From positions 124,001-188,000 of the forward strand of contig JAKQDQ010000028.1 in the NCBI GenBank assembly GCA_029573725.1: 64,000 bases of DNA, given 5' to 3'. Positions within the stretch are counted from its first letter, which is position 1. Every line of letters begins with the position of its first letter. The notes under the pieces were generated by a model. The model was not told where the DNA came from. It did not search any database and saw only the letters and a list, made by a program, of their open reading frames with translations. Below are positions 42,950 to 53,139 of this stretch, one piece after another. This DNA comes from Verrucomicrobiota bacterium. Its GTDB lineage: Bacteria; Verrucomicrobiota; Verrucomicrobiia; Limisphaerales; JADLHS01. Position numbers and translations under genes: made by a program.

Positions 42950-44155
42950 ATGAACATTCACGAATACCAGGCCAAACAACTGCTCGCCCAATACGGCGTC
43001 ACCGTTCCCCCCGGCGATGTCTGCTCCACTCCCGAACAAGCCAGAGCCGTGGCGGAAAAACTTTTCGCCGCGGGCAACGGGCTCGTGGTGGTGAAATCGC
43101 AGATCCACGCGGGCGGTCGCGGCAAGGGCACGTTCAAGAGCGGCTTTCAGGGCGGCGTGAAATTGTGCAAGAGCGTCGAGGACGTTTACGAGAAGGCCAA
43201 AGCGATGCTCGGCCAGGTGCTCGTCACCAAACAGACCGGACCGGACGGTCGCCTGGTGCAAAAACTCCTCGTGGCGGCGGCGGAGGAGATCAAAAAGGAA
43301 TTTTATCTCGCCGTGCTGCTGGACCGCGCGACCTCGCGCCCGCTCATCATGGCCAGCACCGAGGGCGGCATGGACATCGAGGAAGTCGCGGAGAAGCATC
43401 CCGAGAAGATCATCAAGGAGCAGATTGACCCCGCCGTCGGCATCATGCCGTATCAGGCGCGGAAGATTGCTTCGGCGCTCGGCTTGAAGGGCGATGCCTT
43501 CAACAGCGGCGTGAAGCTGCTGATGGGCGTTTACAAGACGTGGTGGGAATGTGACGCGAGCATGGTGGAGATCAACCCGCTGTGCATCGTCGTGGGCGCG
43601 GACGGGAAGGAATCACTGTGCGCGGTGGACGCCAAGATTGGTCTGGATGACAACGCGCTGTATCGTCATAAAAATATTCAGGAGATGCGCGACCTCGGCG
43701 AGGAAGCGCCGCTGGAGATCGAGGCCAGCAAGTTCGCGCTGAATTACATCAAGCTGGACGGCAGCATCGCCTGTCTCGTCAACGGTGCCGGGCTGGCGAT
43801 GGCGACGATGGACATCATCCAGCATTACGGCGGCAGCCCGGCCAACTTTCTGGACGTGGGCGGCGGCGCGAGCAAGGAGCAGGTCACCGCGGCGTTCAAG
43901 ATCATCCTGCAGGACCCGAACGTGAAGGGCATTCTCGTGAACATTTTCGGCGGCATCATGGATTGCAACGTCATCGCCACCGGCATTGTCGCGGCGGTGA
44001 AGGAAACGGGGTTGAAACTCCCGCTCGTGGTGCGGCTGGAAGGCAACAATGTCGTCGCCGGCAAGAAAACGCTGGCGGAATCCGGCCTCACGCTGATCAC
44101 CGGCGACACGATGGCCGACGCGGCGCAGAAAGTGGTGAAAGCGGTGGCGGCTTGA
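42950..44155 (+). CDS. sucC: Succinyl-CoA synthetase beta subunit
   Basis: A 401-residue ATP-grasp subunit. [17 protein letters not shown] starts the family directly (ATG at 42950). [76 protein letters not shown] and [12 protein letters not shown] are all present. It makes ATP or GTP from succinyl-CoA in the TCA cycle with the alpha subunit. Unlike the usual adjacent pair, sucD lies 3.5 kb away, beyond a reverse-strand gene. Confidence 0.97.
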   Translation: MNIHEYQAKQLLAQYGVTVPPGDVCSTPEQARAVAEKLFAAGNGLVVVKSQIHAGGRGKGTFKSGFQGGVKLCKSVEDVYEKAKAMLGQVLVTKQTGPDGRLVQKLLVAAAEEIKKEFYLAVLLDRATSRPLIMASTEGGMDIEEVAEKHPEKIIKEQIDPAVGIMPYQARKIASALGLKGDAFNSGVKLLMGVYKTWWECDASMVEINPLCIVVGADGKESLCAVDAKIGLDDNALYRHKNIQEMRDLGEEAPLEIEASKFALNYIKLDGSIACLVNGAGLAMATMDIIQHYGGSPANFLDVGGGASKEQVTAAFKIILQDPNVKGILVNIFGGIMDCNVIATGIVAAVKETGLKLPLVVRLEGNNVVAGKKTLAESGLTLITGDTMADAAQKVVKAVAA

Positions 44156-44182
44156 CCCGGGAGACCAGGCAATCAGGGCACG

Positions 44183-44446
44183 ATGGCTCCGAGTGACGAA
44201 CAGTTGGAACGGCCGAAACCGACGGCGACCGGCATCGAATCGTATCGCCGGTTGATCGAGTTGCAGAAGCAGATGATCGCGCTGTCCCAACAGCACGAAC
44301 GCGCGCGGCGCGAATGCGAGGCCCTGCGCGACACGGTCGCCCGCGAGGTCGCCGCCCGACCGGGACTGCTGGCCCGGTGGCGCGCGACGGTGGCCCGCTG
44401 GCGCAAACATTCTCCGCTCGCGCTGGCCCGCCAACTGTTTTCCTGA
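44183..44446 (+). CDS. Small helical hypothetical protein
   Basis: An 87-residue frame, 27 bp after sucC. The middle (RRLIELQKQMIALSQQHERA to EALRDTVAREV) is a predicted coiled coil; the C-terminus is Arg/Trp-rich and amphipathic. No family recognised. Spacing and codon use fit a real gene co-transcribed with sucC, but the support is modest. Confidence 0.5.
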   Translation: MAPSDEQLERPKPTATGIESYRRLIELQKQMIALSQQHERARRECEALRDTVAREVAARPGLLARWRATVARWRKHSPLALARQLFS

Positions 44447-44482
44447 GCGTCCGCTTCCGACGCGATTGTCTCCCGCGGGATT

Positions 44483-46789
44483 CTATCGCAATTCCTCGAT
44501 GGCCCGGGCCACGAGATCGCGCTGCGCCTCGATCGGCGCGCCATCGGCGGCAAAATTGGTCAGACTGCGGCTGATGTTCTCCGGCACTTCCAGCAAACGG
44601 CTCAGGCGTTGGTAATTTTCAGCGGTGAGCGTGGCGCGTTTTTCCGCCAGACGACGGCGCAGCAGGCTCAAGTATTCGTAATCCTCGATGCCATCCCGCA
44701 GTTGCTCCCAGCGGATGGAGTCCACCGGCCCTTCGAGGATCGGCGAACTCCCCTTCGCGTCGGCGGCGGCCAATGGCGGATAAATGAAGCGGCCATCGCC
44801 ATTGCCCCACGGCAGGCGTTTGCCTGACGGCGTGCCGTAACCGGTGGTCCAACTCATGGGATCGGTGTAGGGATTTTGCGGATGCTGCGGGTCCGGATAG
44901 GCGGTGCCGCTGGTCCAGTAGGTGGTTTGCCAGACGAGGATGCCTTCGATGTTGCGCTGGAAGGTTTGCCACAGCCAGAGGCGCATCTCGGGCGCGGGAT
45001 GGTCAATGAACAGTCCGGCGTACGGCGCCTTCGGTCCCGTGCAGACATACCACCAGAATTTCTCGCCGTGCGGACGACGCGCTTCCGCCCGGGTGTGATC
45101 GTAAGCGTCCGAGATGCAGCACCAGATGTTCGGGCCGCCCAACAACGCAGGCTCGACCTGCTCCGTCAACATGCGGGCGATGCCGGGGCTCGACCGCTTG
45201 AGCTTGGCAAAACCGTTCATGACGAACGGATATTGCTCGGCGCTCGGTTCATCGAACCAATAAACGTAAGCCTCGTCGAGCCAGCCGCGGGCAGCAAGGT
45301 GGGCCTCGAGTTGCCGGCAGTAGGAATCAAACAACACCGGATACTCCGGCGTGTCCTCGCCAAAGCCCAGCAGGTTGGGTGGTGTAATCTCATGGAACGT
45401 CCCGCCGCCGATGCCGGGAATGTGAACCCGAAACGAGTTGAAATGATTCCGGTCAATGGCCTGCGTCATGGCGCGATCCCACGCGGTGAAATCGAACCGG
45501 ACCTGGAGTTTATCCGGCGGCGCGACCAGTTCGGTGCGCGGCCGGCGCTCGAAGTCGCCACCCTGCACGAGTTCCGCGCCCGTTCTCAAGTCGGTGATCG
45601 AGACGTCGTCAAACCAAACCAACCCGAGGTCCTCGCCTTGATCCGACCAGACGGTGGCGCGCAGATTCAGGCGGACATACTCGGCCCCGGGCGGAAATTT
45701 CGTGAGCTGCTCGTCCAGGCTCTGCCAGCGGCCGTCGCCGACCAGCGTCATGTCGTTGTTGCGGCCGGACATCCACTGTTTCCCGGCATCGAAATGATTC
45801 AAGGTGACGATGAACCGTTGCCCGGGCACCGCGGTGCGATACCAGCATTTCAAGCGCAAACCCTGGGCGGGAATTTTGAGGAGCGGCTCGTAACTGACCG
45901 TGACGTTCGCCTTCACCTGGTCGTCGTAGATCAAAAGGGCGCCCTGTCCGGAATGAGTTTCGTTGGTGACAATGCGCAGCCCCGACCAATCATCCCAGAC
46001 GGTTTTCGGCGGGCGGATGTCCGGCCACTTGACCTGGATGGGATCCAACGGCGCGGGATCGTACGGGGAAATGTGGTGCGCGGCGAGATTGGCCCAATAC
46101 TTCTCCAGCACGAGCCGTTTGTCCGCCTCGGTCTTGAGGCCGTGATAGCGAAAGATGTTGCCTGGCGAAAAACCAAATGCCGTTGTGCAGGTCATCCGCT
46201 CCGGCAATGCAAAATCATACACGCGCAGTTCGATCGGGACGCTGGTATCGAGGTCTTGAGCGCGCAAGCGCACCGTGCCGCGATACGTTCCCGGCCGCGC
46301 GTTGGTGGGAGTGAAAACTCGCAGCCAGAACGCGTGATTGGTCCCCGCCGACAAGTCCAACGGTCCCGTGACCGGCAACAGCGGATCGGGCCAAAGCCCC
46401 GCCTGCGAAGCGCGATCCGTGGGCTGGGTGATGTCGAGATACATCGCCTGCAGAATCTCGAAGCGATCGGGAGAAATCTCCGCGCCGTCCGGCCCCGTCA
46501 GCGCGCTGAGAGTCAGTTGAAAGTTCTTCAACGGCTGGGCGGACCGGACCACGAGTTGCGCCGCTTCGCGTTCATTGCGGGCACAGCGAATCTCGATGGC
46601 CACACCGGTCTCCGTCGGCGGCGGTTGATCGGGGCGAATCTTGGCGGCGCTCGACAAGGCCCACCAGAGCGTAAGCCCCGGCGAAGGATTGGGCAGCAAC
46701 GTGCGTGAGGTCGCCGCCGCCGCGCCGGGAACGCCGGACAACAGAAGCGCACCGACACAGCAGCCGACAAAATGAAGTTGAAGTTTCAT
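44483..46789 (-). CDS. Secreted DUF4091 glycoside-hydrolase-like protein
   Basis: A 768-residue exported protein (signal peptide MKLQLHFVGCCVGALLLSGVP). An N-terminal beta-domain contains EIRCARNEREAAQLVVRSAQ, which is typical of DUF4091/GH123-like proteins. Residues ~280-420 look like a carbohydrate-binding insert (VWFDDVSITDLR). The C-terminal TIM-barrel part includes YVYWFDEPSAEQYPFV, whose Asp-Glu pair is the likely catalytic pair (by comparison with GH123), and WQTTYWTSG. It lies antiparallel between sucC and sucD, with no functional link to them. Confidence 0.85.
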   Translation of the reverse strand: MKLQLHFVGCCVGALLLSGVPGAAAATSRTLLPNPSPGLTLWWALSSAAKIRPDQPPPTETGVAIEIRCARNEREAAQLVVRSAQPLKNFQLTLSALTGPDGAEISPDRFEILQAMYLDITQPTDRASQAGLWPDPLLPVTGPLDLSAGTNHAFWLRVFTPTNARPGTYRGTVRLRAQDLDTSVPIELRVYDFALPERMTCTTAFGFSPGNIFRYHGLKTEADKRLVLEKYWANLAAHHISPYDPAPLDPIQVKWPDIRPPKTVWDDWSGLRIVTNETHSGQGALLIYDDQVKANVTVSYEPLLKIPAQGLRLKCWYRTAVPGQRFIVTLNHFDAGKQWMSGRNNDMTLVGDGRWQSLDEQLTKFPPGAEYVRLNLRATVWSDQGEDLGLVWFDDVSITDLRTGAELVQGGDFERRPRTELVAPPDKLQVRFDFTAWDRAMTQAIDRNHFNSFRVHIPGIGGGTFHEITPPNLLGFGEDTPEYPVLFDSYCRQLEAHLAARGWLDEAYVYWFDEPSAEQYPFVMNGFAKLKRSSPGIARMLTEQVEPALLGGPNIWCCISDAYDHTRAEARRPHGEKFWWYVCTGPKAPYAGLFIDHPAPEMRLWLWQTFQRNIEGILVWQTTYWTSGTAYPDPQHPQNPYTDPMSWTTGYGTPSGKRLPWGNGDGRFIYPPLAAADAKGSSPILEGPVDSIRWEQLRDGIEDYEYLSLLRRRLAEKRATLTAENYQRLSRLLEVPENISRSLTNFAADGAPIEAQRDLVARAIEELR

Positions 46790-46946
46790 GGGTGATAATT
46801 CCACAGGTTGACGGCGTGCAGTCTAACTGAAAAGTGCGGGATGCAAAGGCTTTTGACACCGGGAGAACTTTTCGCCTGTGGAATCCTCGCGACGCTGAAA
46901 AAGATTGTGTTTAGTGCGGACAAAAACTAAACAGAATCTCCTCGAG

Positions 46947-47327
46947 ATGCTCAAGGTCACCGAAATTGCATTTAGTTGTTACCCGGTCACCGACATGGCG
47001 CGCGCGCGGAAGTTTTACGAGGGCGTGCTCGGTTTGAAACCGACCCTGACCGTGGGCGAACCTGGCGGCATGCAATGGACCGAATACGAGATCGCCAACG
47101 GCACGCTGTCGCTGGGCGCGGGCGTGCCGGACTGGAAGCCGACGTAAAGCGGCTGCTCGGCTGGTTTGGAAATGGAAGATTTTGATGCAGCCATCGCGGA
47201 GCTGAAAGCAAAGGGCGTGAAGTTCAAGCTGGAGCCATTCTCCACGCCCGTCTGCAAGATGGCGTTCATCTACGATCCCGAGGGCAATTTGATTTGCATC
47301 CACAAGCGGAACGCGGGGCCTCACTGA
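46947..47327 (+). pseudogene. VOC/glyoxalase-family gene with an internal stop
   Basis: The first frame (MLKVTEIAFSCYPVTDMARA, KFYEGVLGLKPTLTVGEPGG, ending DWKPT) is the N-terminal half of a VOC protein and stops at TAA 47145-47147. The same frame continues beyond it with SGCSAGLEMEDFDAAIAELK and FKLEPFSTPVCKMAFIYDPE to TGA at 47327, which is the second half. GAA to TAA is one plausible single change. It is probably a nonsense-mutated pseudogene; an ATG at 47172 could also start the second half separately. Confidence 0.8.
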
Positions 47328-47639
47328 ATTGCACCTGGCTCAATGCATCCGCCGCCTTCGAGGGAATTCGCGCACAACGACGCATGGCTCAAACACACCA
47401 GACCGATCGTCGAGGCGGCGTTCCATTCCCATTTTTCCTCAAGCAATTGGTGGAACACGGCAAGCGATTGGACGCACCGCCGGACCTATTGCCGGATGGG
47501 TGGGCGGCCGTTCGTTATCTGTTCAGTCGGCGGTGCGAATCAATCAACTCCAAAACGAAATACTGACTGTGATCGGGCGTCTTGCTAGAGTTCCGGCATT
47601 CGTGCGATCAAATCGTGAATCTGAACTCGTAAATCTAAA
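47328..47639. other. Intergenic region upstream of sucD, no gene recognised
   Basis: 312 bp in which all frames give Arg/Ser-rich shadows without family resemblance. It presumably carries the sucD promoter; no convincing -35/-10 pair was picked out by eye. Confidence 0.4.
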
Positions 47640-48539
47640 ATGGCCATCCTCGTCAAACCCAACACCAAGGTCCTCATCCAAGGCATCACCGGCAGCTTCG
47701 GCGCGCGGCATGCTCAACTCTCCATTGATTACGGCACGCAAGTCGTCGCCGGCGTCACGCCCGGCAAGGGCGGCCAGTGCTTTGAACACGGCGGCAAGAA
47801 GGTTCCCATCTTCGACACCGTCGCGGAGGCCGTGAAGCAGACCGGGGCGACCGCCAGCGCCGTGTTCGTTCCCCCGCCCTTCGCTGCGGATGCGATTCTG
47901 GAAGGCGTGGATGCGGGCCTCGAACTCGTGGTCGCGATCACCGAAGGCATCCCCGTCAACGACATGGTGAAGGCCAAACGCGCCATGCAAGGCAGCAAGA
48001 CCCGGCTCATCGGCCCGAATTGTCCCGGCATCGTCACGCCCGGTGAGGGCAAAGATTCGCATGGCGGTTGCCGCATCGGCATTGCGCCCGGTTACATTCA
48101 CAAGCGAGGCAACATCGGCGTGGTGTCGCGCTCGGGCACATTGACCTACGAAGCCGTGTGGCAGCTCACGTCACGGGGCGTCGGCCAGTCCACCTGCGTC
48201 GGTATTGGCGGCGACCCCGTCAACGGCACGTCGCATCTCGACGTCATCAAGCTGTTCAACGACGACCCGGAGACCCACGGCATCATCATGATCGGTGAAA
48301 TCGGCGGCAGCACCGAGGAAGAGGCCGCCGAGTGGATCGCGAAACACTGTAAGAAGCCGGTGGCGGGATTCATCGCGGGCACGACCGCCCCGCCCGGACG
48401 CCGCATGGGACATGCGGGAGCGATCGTGAGCGGCGGCAAAGGGACGGCGGAGGCAAAAATCGCCGCGTTCAAGGCTGCCGGCATTGGCGTCGCGGTGACC
48501 CCCAGCGAAATGGCTGAGACTTTGTTGAAGATGCTCTGA
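47640..48539 (+). CDS. sucD: Succinyl-CoA synthetase alpha subunit
   Basis: A 299-residue subunit. [53 protein letters not shown] (CoA-binding region), [35 protein letters not shown], and the active-site phosphohistidine in [19 protein letters not shown] are all present. It partners SucC but is encoded separately and needs its own promoter. Confidence 0.97.
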   Translation: MAILVKPNTKVLIQGITGSFGARHAQLSIDYGTQVVAGVTPGKGGQCFEHGGKKVPIFDTVAEAVKQTGATASAVFVPPPFAADAILEGVDAGLELVVAITEGIPVNDMVKAKRAMQGSKTRLIGPNCPGIVTPGEGKDSHGGCRIGIAPGYIHKRGNIGVVSRSGTLTYEAVWQLTSRGVGQSTCVGIGGDPVNGTSHLDVIKLFNDDPETHGIIMIGEIGGSTEEEAAEWIAKHCKKPVAGFIAGTTAPPGRRMGHAGAIVSGGKGTAEAKIAAFKAAGIGVAVTPSEMAETLLKML

Positions 48540-48633
48540 GATCACGAATCGCAATGCCACGGCGCCGGATCGTCGCCGGGCCGGGCGGTCCGTCCGGCCC
48601 ATCGGTGGCCCGGTTTGAAATTTGGAATTTCGC

Positions 48634-49545
48634 ATGGCTCTGCTCGATTTCATCCTGAATTTGGTCGGGCTGTTGTTCTGGTGCAACTGGCGGGCACGCC
48701 GTTTCGATTTGGTGGCACAAACCCGGCCGGCCACCCTGACCGGCACGATTCGCCGGGCCGGAAAACATCCGGTGCGGCGCTGGCATCTGCCCGTGCTGCT
48801 GGTCGCTCTATTGCTGCTGCGCGCCCCGCTCTACGAAACTTTTGGCACTCCGCTGGGGTGGACGGGGAAAATTGATGTTGGCCCGGTGGCCGTGCCCTTT
48901 CGCACCGACACCGGCACCGGCCTCATGCTGCTCTTTTCGGCCTACAGTTTCGGCGTGACGCTGGTTGTCTTCCAAATCTGGACCTTGTTTTTTTCCGTCT
49001 TCAAAACTTCCGCTGCCGACCCCGACGCCTTCCGATTCGGGTTGCAACTGCAACTGGGCCAGGTGGCCCGTTGGCCGCTGCTGTGCAAGGCCCTGCTGCC
49101 CCTGATCGCGGTCACGGCACTCTGGTGGCTGGCCAGCTGGCCCTTGAATTACTTTCGCCTCCTGCCCCCGCCTTCCAGCGCCCTCGTCCGGCTCGAACAA
49201 GCCCTGCTGGTCGGCGGGAGCAGTTACCTCACACTTAGATATCCCGTGGTCTTCGTCCTCGCGCTTTACACGCTCCACACCTACGTGTTTTTCGGCCGCC
49301 ACGTTTTCTGGCGCCATCTGGACCAGATTGCGCGCCAGTTGCTCCGGCCCTGGCGCCGGCTGCCGCTGCGCCTCCGGCGGATGGATTTTGCGCCGGCGGT
49401 GATGATTGCGGTGGTTCTGCTGCTGGCGCATCTGGTTGAGAACGGCCTCCAGACTCCCTTGCGCCACACGGCTTCGGGACAGCCGGCCGGCCGGTGGGTG
49501 GACCTGCCCGGGCTGGTGGATCTTTACGCCCGGACCACGCGGTAA
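48634..49545 (+). CDS. Integral membrane protein of unknown function
   Basis: A 303-residue protein with about six hydrophobic segments (DFILNLVGLLFWCNW, LPVLLVALLLLRAPL, LMLLFSAYSFGVTLVVFQIW, VTALWWLASWPL, VVFVLALYTLHTYVFF, VMIAVVLLLAHLV). Basic loops lie between them. The layout with a hydrophobic first segment and Arg-rich loops resembles YggT/YtpP-type small membrane proteins only loosely, so no family is assigned. The start is the ATG at 48634. Confidence 0.65.
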   Translation: MALLDFILNLVGLLFWCNWRARRFDLVAQTRPATLTGTIRRAGKHPVRRWHLPVLLVALLLLRAPLYETFGTPLGWTGKIDVGPVAVPFRTDTGTGLMLLFSAYSFGVTLVVFQIWTLFFSVFKTSAADPDAFRFGLQLQLGQVARWPLLCKALLPLIAVTALWWLASWPLNYFRLLPPPSSALVRLEQALLVGGSSYLTLRYPVVFVLALYTLHTYVFFGRHVFWRHLDQIARQLLRPWRRLPLRLRRMDFAPAVMIAVVLLLAHLVENGLQTPLRHTASGQPAGRWVDLPGLVDLYARTTR

Positions 49546-49547
49546 GC

Positions 49548-50627
49548 TCACGCGGCCAACGGCAGCTTCACCGTCACCGTTGTGCCGGTCCCCGACTCGC
49601 TCTGCACCAGCAAAACGCCCTCATGCAATTCCGCAATCCGCCGGGCAATGGTCAACCCCAACCCCAATCCCTGCTGCTCGTGCGTCTTGCGGTCGAATTG
49701 CATGAAGGCGCCAATGCGCGCCACTTGATCGCCGCTCATCCCGCGGCCTTGATCCTGCACCCGCAACACGGCCAGGCCGCCGGAAGCCGCCAGACTGACA
49801 TGGACCGGTTTGCCGGGCGCCGAAAAGCGAAAGGCGTTATGAAGAATCTCGCCCACCAGCTTGGTGAAGTAGTCATCGGAAATGGCGGGGCGGACCGGGG
49901 CCACCGCCAGTTCCAGGTCCCCCGCGCGCTCGACCGCCGCGGCCTGGCGGCGGGCCTCCTGTCCGGTCAGCAGGTCGCCCGCGCAGGATTGTTTCCGCAA
50001 CAACTCGGTCTCCTTTTTATTGGCCCGCAAAATCTCCAGCTGGGAGTAGGCGAGGAACGTCTCCACGAGCCGCTCCAGCACGGCTGCGCTCTGCACGATG
50101 GTCTGCCCCATTTCGGCAATGTCCTCTGCCGGGTTCGCCGCCAGGACTTCGCCGTAGCCAATGATTCCATTTAGCGGGGTACGAAATTCGTGCGGCAGCA
50201 TCATGCTGATGTTGTTGCGCAGATCGTGCAACGCCTCCCCCGCCTGCTCGCGCAACTGCTCGGCCATTTTGAGGCGGGTGGCCACCGCGGCGTACAGCGC
50301 CTCCAACGTGAACGGTTTCGGCAGATAATCGTTGGCCCCCAATTCCATGCCCTGGCGCATTCCGACCTGGTCCGCCCGTCCGGTCATGAGGATGAAGGGA
50401 ATGGTGGCGGTGGCCTTTTCGCGGCGCAACGCCGCGAGTGTGGCATAGCCGTCGAACGGTTCCATGTTCACATCGCACAACACCAGATCGGGCAGCTCCC
50501 GCGCGGCTTTGGCCACCCCTTTCTCGCCGCCGGCGGCCGTCAGCACTTCATAACCGCGCTCGCGCAGCGCGGTCTCCACCAGATCCCGCAGCGCGGCATC
50601 GTCATCAATGACCAGGATGCGTTTCAT
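49548..50627 (-). CDS. Hybrid response regulator-histidine kinase
   Basis: A 359-residue protein with a receiver domain first and a kinase second. Receiver: VIDDDAALRDLVE, phosphoacceptor Asp52 in VLCDVNMEPFDG, and KPF Lys104. Kinase: H box PHEFRTPLNG (His146), N box EILHNAFRFS (Asn264), G1 DQGRGMSGD and G2 QQGLGLGLTIA. No membrane segment is seen, so it is a soluble phosphorelay component; its input would come from another kinase. Its target is unknown. Confidence 0.93.
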   Translation of the reverse strand: MKRILVIDDDAALRDLVETALRERGYEVLTAAGGEKGVAKAARELPDLVLCDVNMEPFDGYATLAALRREKATATIPFILMTGRADQVGMRQGMELGANDYLPKPFTLEALYAAVATRLKMAEQLREQAGEALHDLRNNISMMLPHEFRTPLNGIIGYGEVLAANPAEDIAEMGQTIVQSAAVLERLVETFLAYSQLEILRANKKETELLRKQSCAGDLLTGQEARRQAAAVERAGDLELAVAPVRPAISDDYFTKLVGEILHNAFRFSAPGKPVHVSLAASGGLAVLRVQDQGRGMSGDQVARIGAFMQFDRKTHEQQGLGLGLTIARRIAELHEGVLLVQSESGTGTTVTVKLPLAA

Positions 50628-50676
50628 GCATCACCACGAACAGAATCTCACACTCCCGCCACCCCACCCTCGCGCA

Positions 50677-50705
50677 GCCCCGCCCCCCTTCGGGCGGGCC
50701 GGGGC
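50677..50705 (-). terminator. GC-rich hairpin between gltA and the histidine kinase gene
   Basis: GCCCCGCCC (50677-50685) pairs with GGGCCGGGGC (50696-50705) with one bulged base. It lies between the gltA stop (50716) and the kinase start (50627) on the minus strand. No T-tract follows, so it may be a processing or attenuation structure rather than an intrinsic terminator. Confidence 0.5.
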
Positions 50706-50715
50706 GCGCCCCGGT

Positions 50716-52002
50716 TCAGGCGCGCTGCGTTAACGGCACATAGCCGTGCTGCCCCGTTCCCACGTAAATCTGGCGCGGCCGGCAAATCCGGCTCTTCGGA
50801 TCTTCGGCAATTTCCTTGTAATTTGCGATCCAGCCCGGCATGCGGCCGATGGAAAAAATCACCGTGAACATTTCCACCGGAATCCCCAGCGCGCGCATGA
50901 TGATCCCGCTGTAAAAATCCACGTTGGGATACAGCTTGCGCTCGATGAAGTACTCGTCCTGCAGGGCCGCAGCTTCCAGCTTCTTCGCAATCGCCAGCAG
51001 GGGGTCGTCAATTCGCAGGGCGTTGAGCACTTCATCACAGGCGGTTTTGATGATCTTGGCGCGCGGATCATAATGCTTGTACACCCGGTGCCCGAAGCCC
51101 ATCAGCTTGCGGCCGCTGGCCTTGTTCTTGGCCGCGGCGATGAATTTCGATCCATCGTCACCCTCCTGATGAATTTGCTGGAGCATTTCCACCACCGCCT
51201 GATTGGCGCCCCCGTGCAGCGGCCCCCACAACGCGCACACTCCGGCCGCACAGCTCGCATACAGATTGGCCTGGCTGGACGCCACCATGCGCACGGTCGA
51301 GGTGGAACAATTCTGCTCGTGATCCGCGTGCAGCAGGAAAATCAAATCCAACGCCCGGGCGGCTTCAGGCTTGATTTCATAATCGTCATTGGGATCGGAG
51401 AAAAGCATGTGCAGGAAGTTCGCCGTGTAGTCGTAGCTCTTCTTCGGATAAATGATCGGTTCCCCTTTCGATTTACGGTAGGAGAAGGCGGCAATCGTGC
51501 GCACCTGGGAGATCAACCGCGCCGCCTGAATTTCAAAATCGCCCCGGTGGCCGTGCATCAACTCGGGATAGAAGCAACTGGCCGCATTGATCATCGCCGA
51601 GAGAATGGCCATCGGGTGGGCGGAGGGCGGAAAGCCCTCGAAATGGTGCTTCATGTTCTCATGCAGGATCTGATTTTCCTGCAGCAGCGCGATAAACCGG
51701 TCCATCTCGCGGTGGTTGGGCAGATGTCCGTAAATGATCAGAAACGCTGTTTCGACGAACGACGATTTCCCGGCCAGTTCCTCAATCGGGATGCCGCGGT
51801 AGCGCAGAATCCCCTTCTCCCCATCAATGAAAGTGATCTTGCTCTGGCAGGCACCGGTGTTGCCGTAGCTTTCGTCCAGGGTGATGTAGCCGGTTTCCGC
51901 CCGCAATGCCGACACGTCCACCGCTTTTTCACCTTCCGTCCCCACCACGATGGGAAGGGAGTACGTTTTGCCCTCCAGTTCCAATTTAGCCTGCATATTC
52001 AT
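50716..52002 (-). CDS. gltA: Citrate synthase
   Basis: A 428-residue type II citrate synthase, condensing oxaloacetate with acetyl-CoA in the TCA cycle. Key segments are [58 protein letters not shown] (catalytic His), [17 protein letters not shown] (catalytic His), [16 protein letters not shown] (catalytic Asp) and the C-terminal [10 protein letters not shown]. The ATG at 52002 is used. Together with the split sucC and sucD, this region carries several TCA enzymes. Confidence 0.97.
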   Translation of the reverse strand: MNMQAKLELEGKTYSLPIVVGTEGEKAVDVSALRAETGYITLDESYGNTGACQSKITFIDGEKGILRYRGIPIEELAGKSSFVETAFLIIYGHLPNHREMDRFIALLQENQILHENMKHHFEGFPPSAHPMAILSAMINAASCFYPELMHGHRGDFEIQAARLISQVRTIAAFSYRKSKGEPIIYPKKSYDYTANFLHMLFSDPNDDYEIKPEAARALDLIFLLHADHEQNCSTSTVRMVASSQANLYASCAAGVCALWGPLHGGANQAVVEMLQQIHQEGDDGSKFIAAAKNKASGRKLMGFGHRVYKHYDPRAKIIKTACDEVLNALRIDDPLLAIAKKLEAAALQDEYFIERKLYPNVDFYSGIIMRALGIPVEMFTVIFSIGRMPGWIANYKEIAEDPKSRICRPRQIYVGTGQHGYVPLTQRA

Positions 52003-52020
52003 TCACCCGTTTCCTCGAAT

Positions 52021-52041
52021 CCTCGCAGGCAGTCTGCGAGG
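52021..52041. promoter_or_regulatory. Hairpin in the gltA leader
   Basis: CCTCGCAG-GCAGT-CTGCGAGG, a perfect 8-bp inverted repeat with a 5-base loop, 18 bp upstream of the gltA start codon (minus strand) in the region divergent from the MBL-fold gene. It could be an operator or a 5' UTR hairpin affecting translation. Confidence 0.45.
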
Positions 52042-52267
52042 AAGGAAATCATTTTTCAAGACGCGAAACAGGATTCGCCCCGAAAAGGAACATGGCATCA
52101 GGACCCCGCCCCGCCGGCGAACGCATCCCGGCCGCCTCGCCAGCTTTCCGCATGGCGCCCGGTCCGGGAATGCCGGATGCCGTCCGCGCGCGTCTGGGGA
52201 GCGGAGTTTCATCCGCGCCATTCAAAAATGCGTTGCCGCCGTTCGATCAAAAATTTATGGTTTCCGC

Positions 52268-53053
52268 GTGGCGGTTCAGTTGACCATCCTCGGCAGTGGC
52301 TCGCAAGGCAACGCTTCCTACGTCGAATCCGGAGACACCCGTTTGTTGGTGGACGTGGGCTTCAGCGGGGGCCAAATCCGGCAGCGGCTGGCCTCGCTGG
52401 GGCGGGTGCCGGAAAACCTGACCGCCATCCTGATCACGCACGAACACAGCGATCATATTGCCGGCCTGGCGGCCATCGCCGAAAAAGCGCACATTCCGAT
52501 TTACTGCAACCGCGCCACCATGGAGGAAATTCTACTGGTCAACCCGGGCGCCCAGTGGGATTTCCGTTTGTTCGTTGCCGGCGGCGGGTTTGACGTGGGC
52601 GACTTCAGCGTGGAAAGTTTTTCGATTCCGCACGACGCCCAGGACCCGGTCGGGTTCGTGCTGCGCACCAACGGTTGCAGCATCGGGTTTGCCACTGATC
52701 TTGGCCATGTGACCCGGCTGGTGCTGGAACGTCTCCAGCACACCAACGCGCTGGTACTGGAATCCAACCATGACGTGCGCCTCCTGCAGGACTGCCCCAA
52801 ACGTCCGTGGAGCCTGAAGCAACGCATCCTCAGCCGGCACGGCCATCTCTCCAACGAGGCCGCTGCGGATTGCATTGCGGAAATCATGACCGGCGATCTG
52901 CGCCACCTTTGCCTCGGCCATCTCAGTCGTGACTGCAACCGGCCCGAACTGGCGCAGCGAGTCATGGCGCAGCGTCTGCAAACCCTGCACGCCCAGCACG
53001 TCCACCTGCAGGTGGCGTCACAAAACGTGCCGTGTCCCACCTTGCAATTGTGA
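52268..53053 (+). CDS. MBL-fold metallohydrolase (YycJ/WalJ-like)
   Basis: A 261-residue metallo-beta-lactamase-fold protein. It starts with VAVQLTILGSGSQGNASYVE and has the metal motif LITHEHSDHIAG (HxHxDH), further ligand histidines in SFSIPHDAQDPVGFV and LSRHGHLSN, and a LGHLSRDCNRPELA segment near the C-terminus. The GTG at 52268 is selected because the fold begins there and no ATG lies nearby in frame. It is divergent from gltA. YycJ-type proteins act on nucleic acids. Confidence 0.85.
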   Translation: MAVQLTILGSGSQGNASYVESGDTRLLVDVGFSGGQIRQRLASLGRVPENLTAILITHEHSDHIAGLAAIAEKAHIPIYCNRATMEEILLVNPGAQWDFRLFVAGGGFDVGDFSVESFSIPHDAQDPVGFVLRTNGCSIGFATDLGHVTRLVLERLQHTNALVLESNHDVRLLQDCPKRPWSLKQRILSRHGHLSNEAAADCIAEIMTGDLRHLCLGHLSRDCNRPELAQRVMAQRLQTLHAQHVHLQVASQNVPCPTLQL

Positions 53054-53139
53054 ACCCCGTCCGCGTGACCGCGCCACCGTCACCCCGGGCCAAGACGCCC
53101 CACAAAGACCGACGTTGAACCGCGGCGCCGGCGCCACGC

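Noticed and set aside
47294..47588. Overlapping short frames upstream of sucD
   Set aside because: Three overlapping frames of similar length with no family match, no ribosome sites and Arg/Ser-rich composition.
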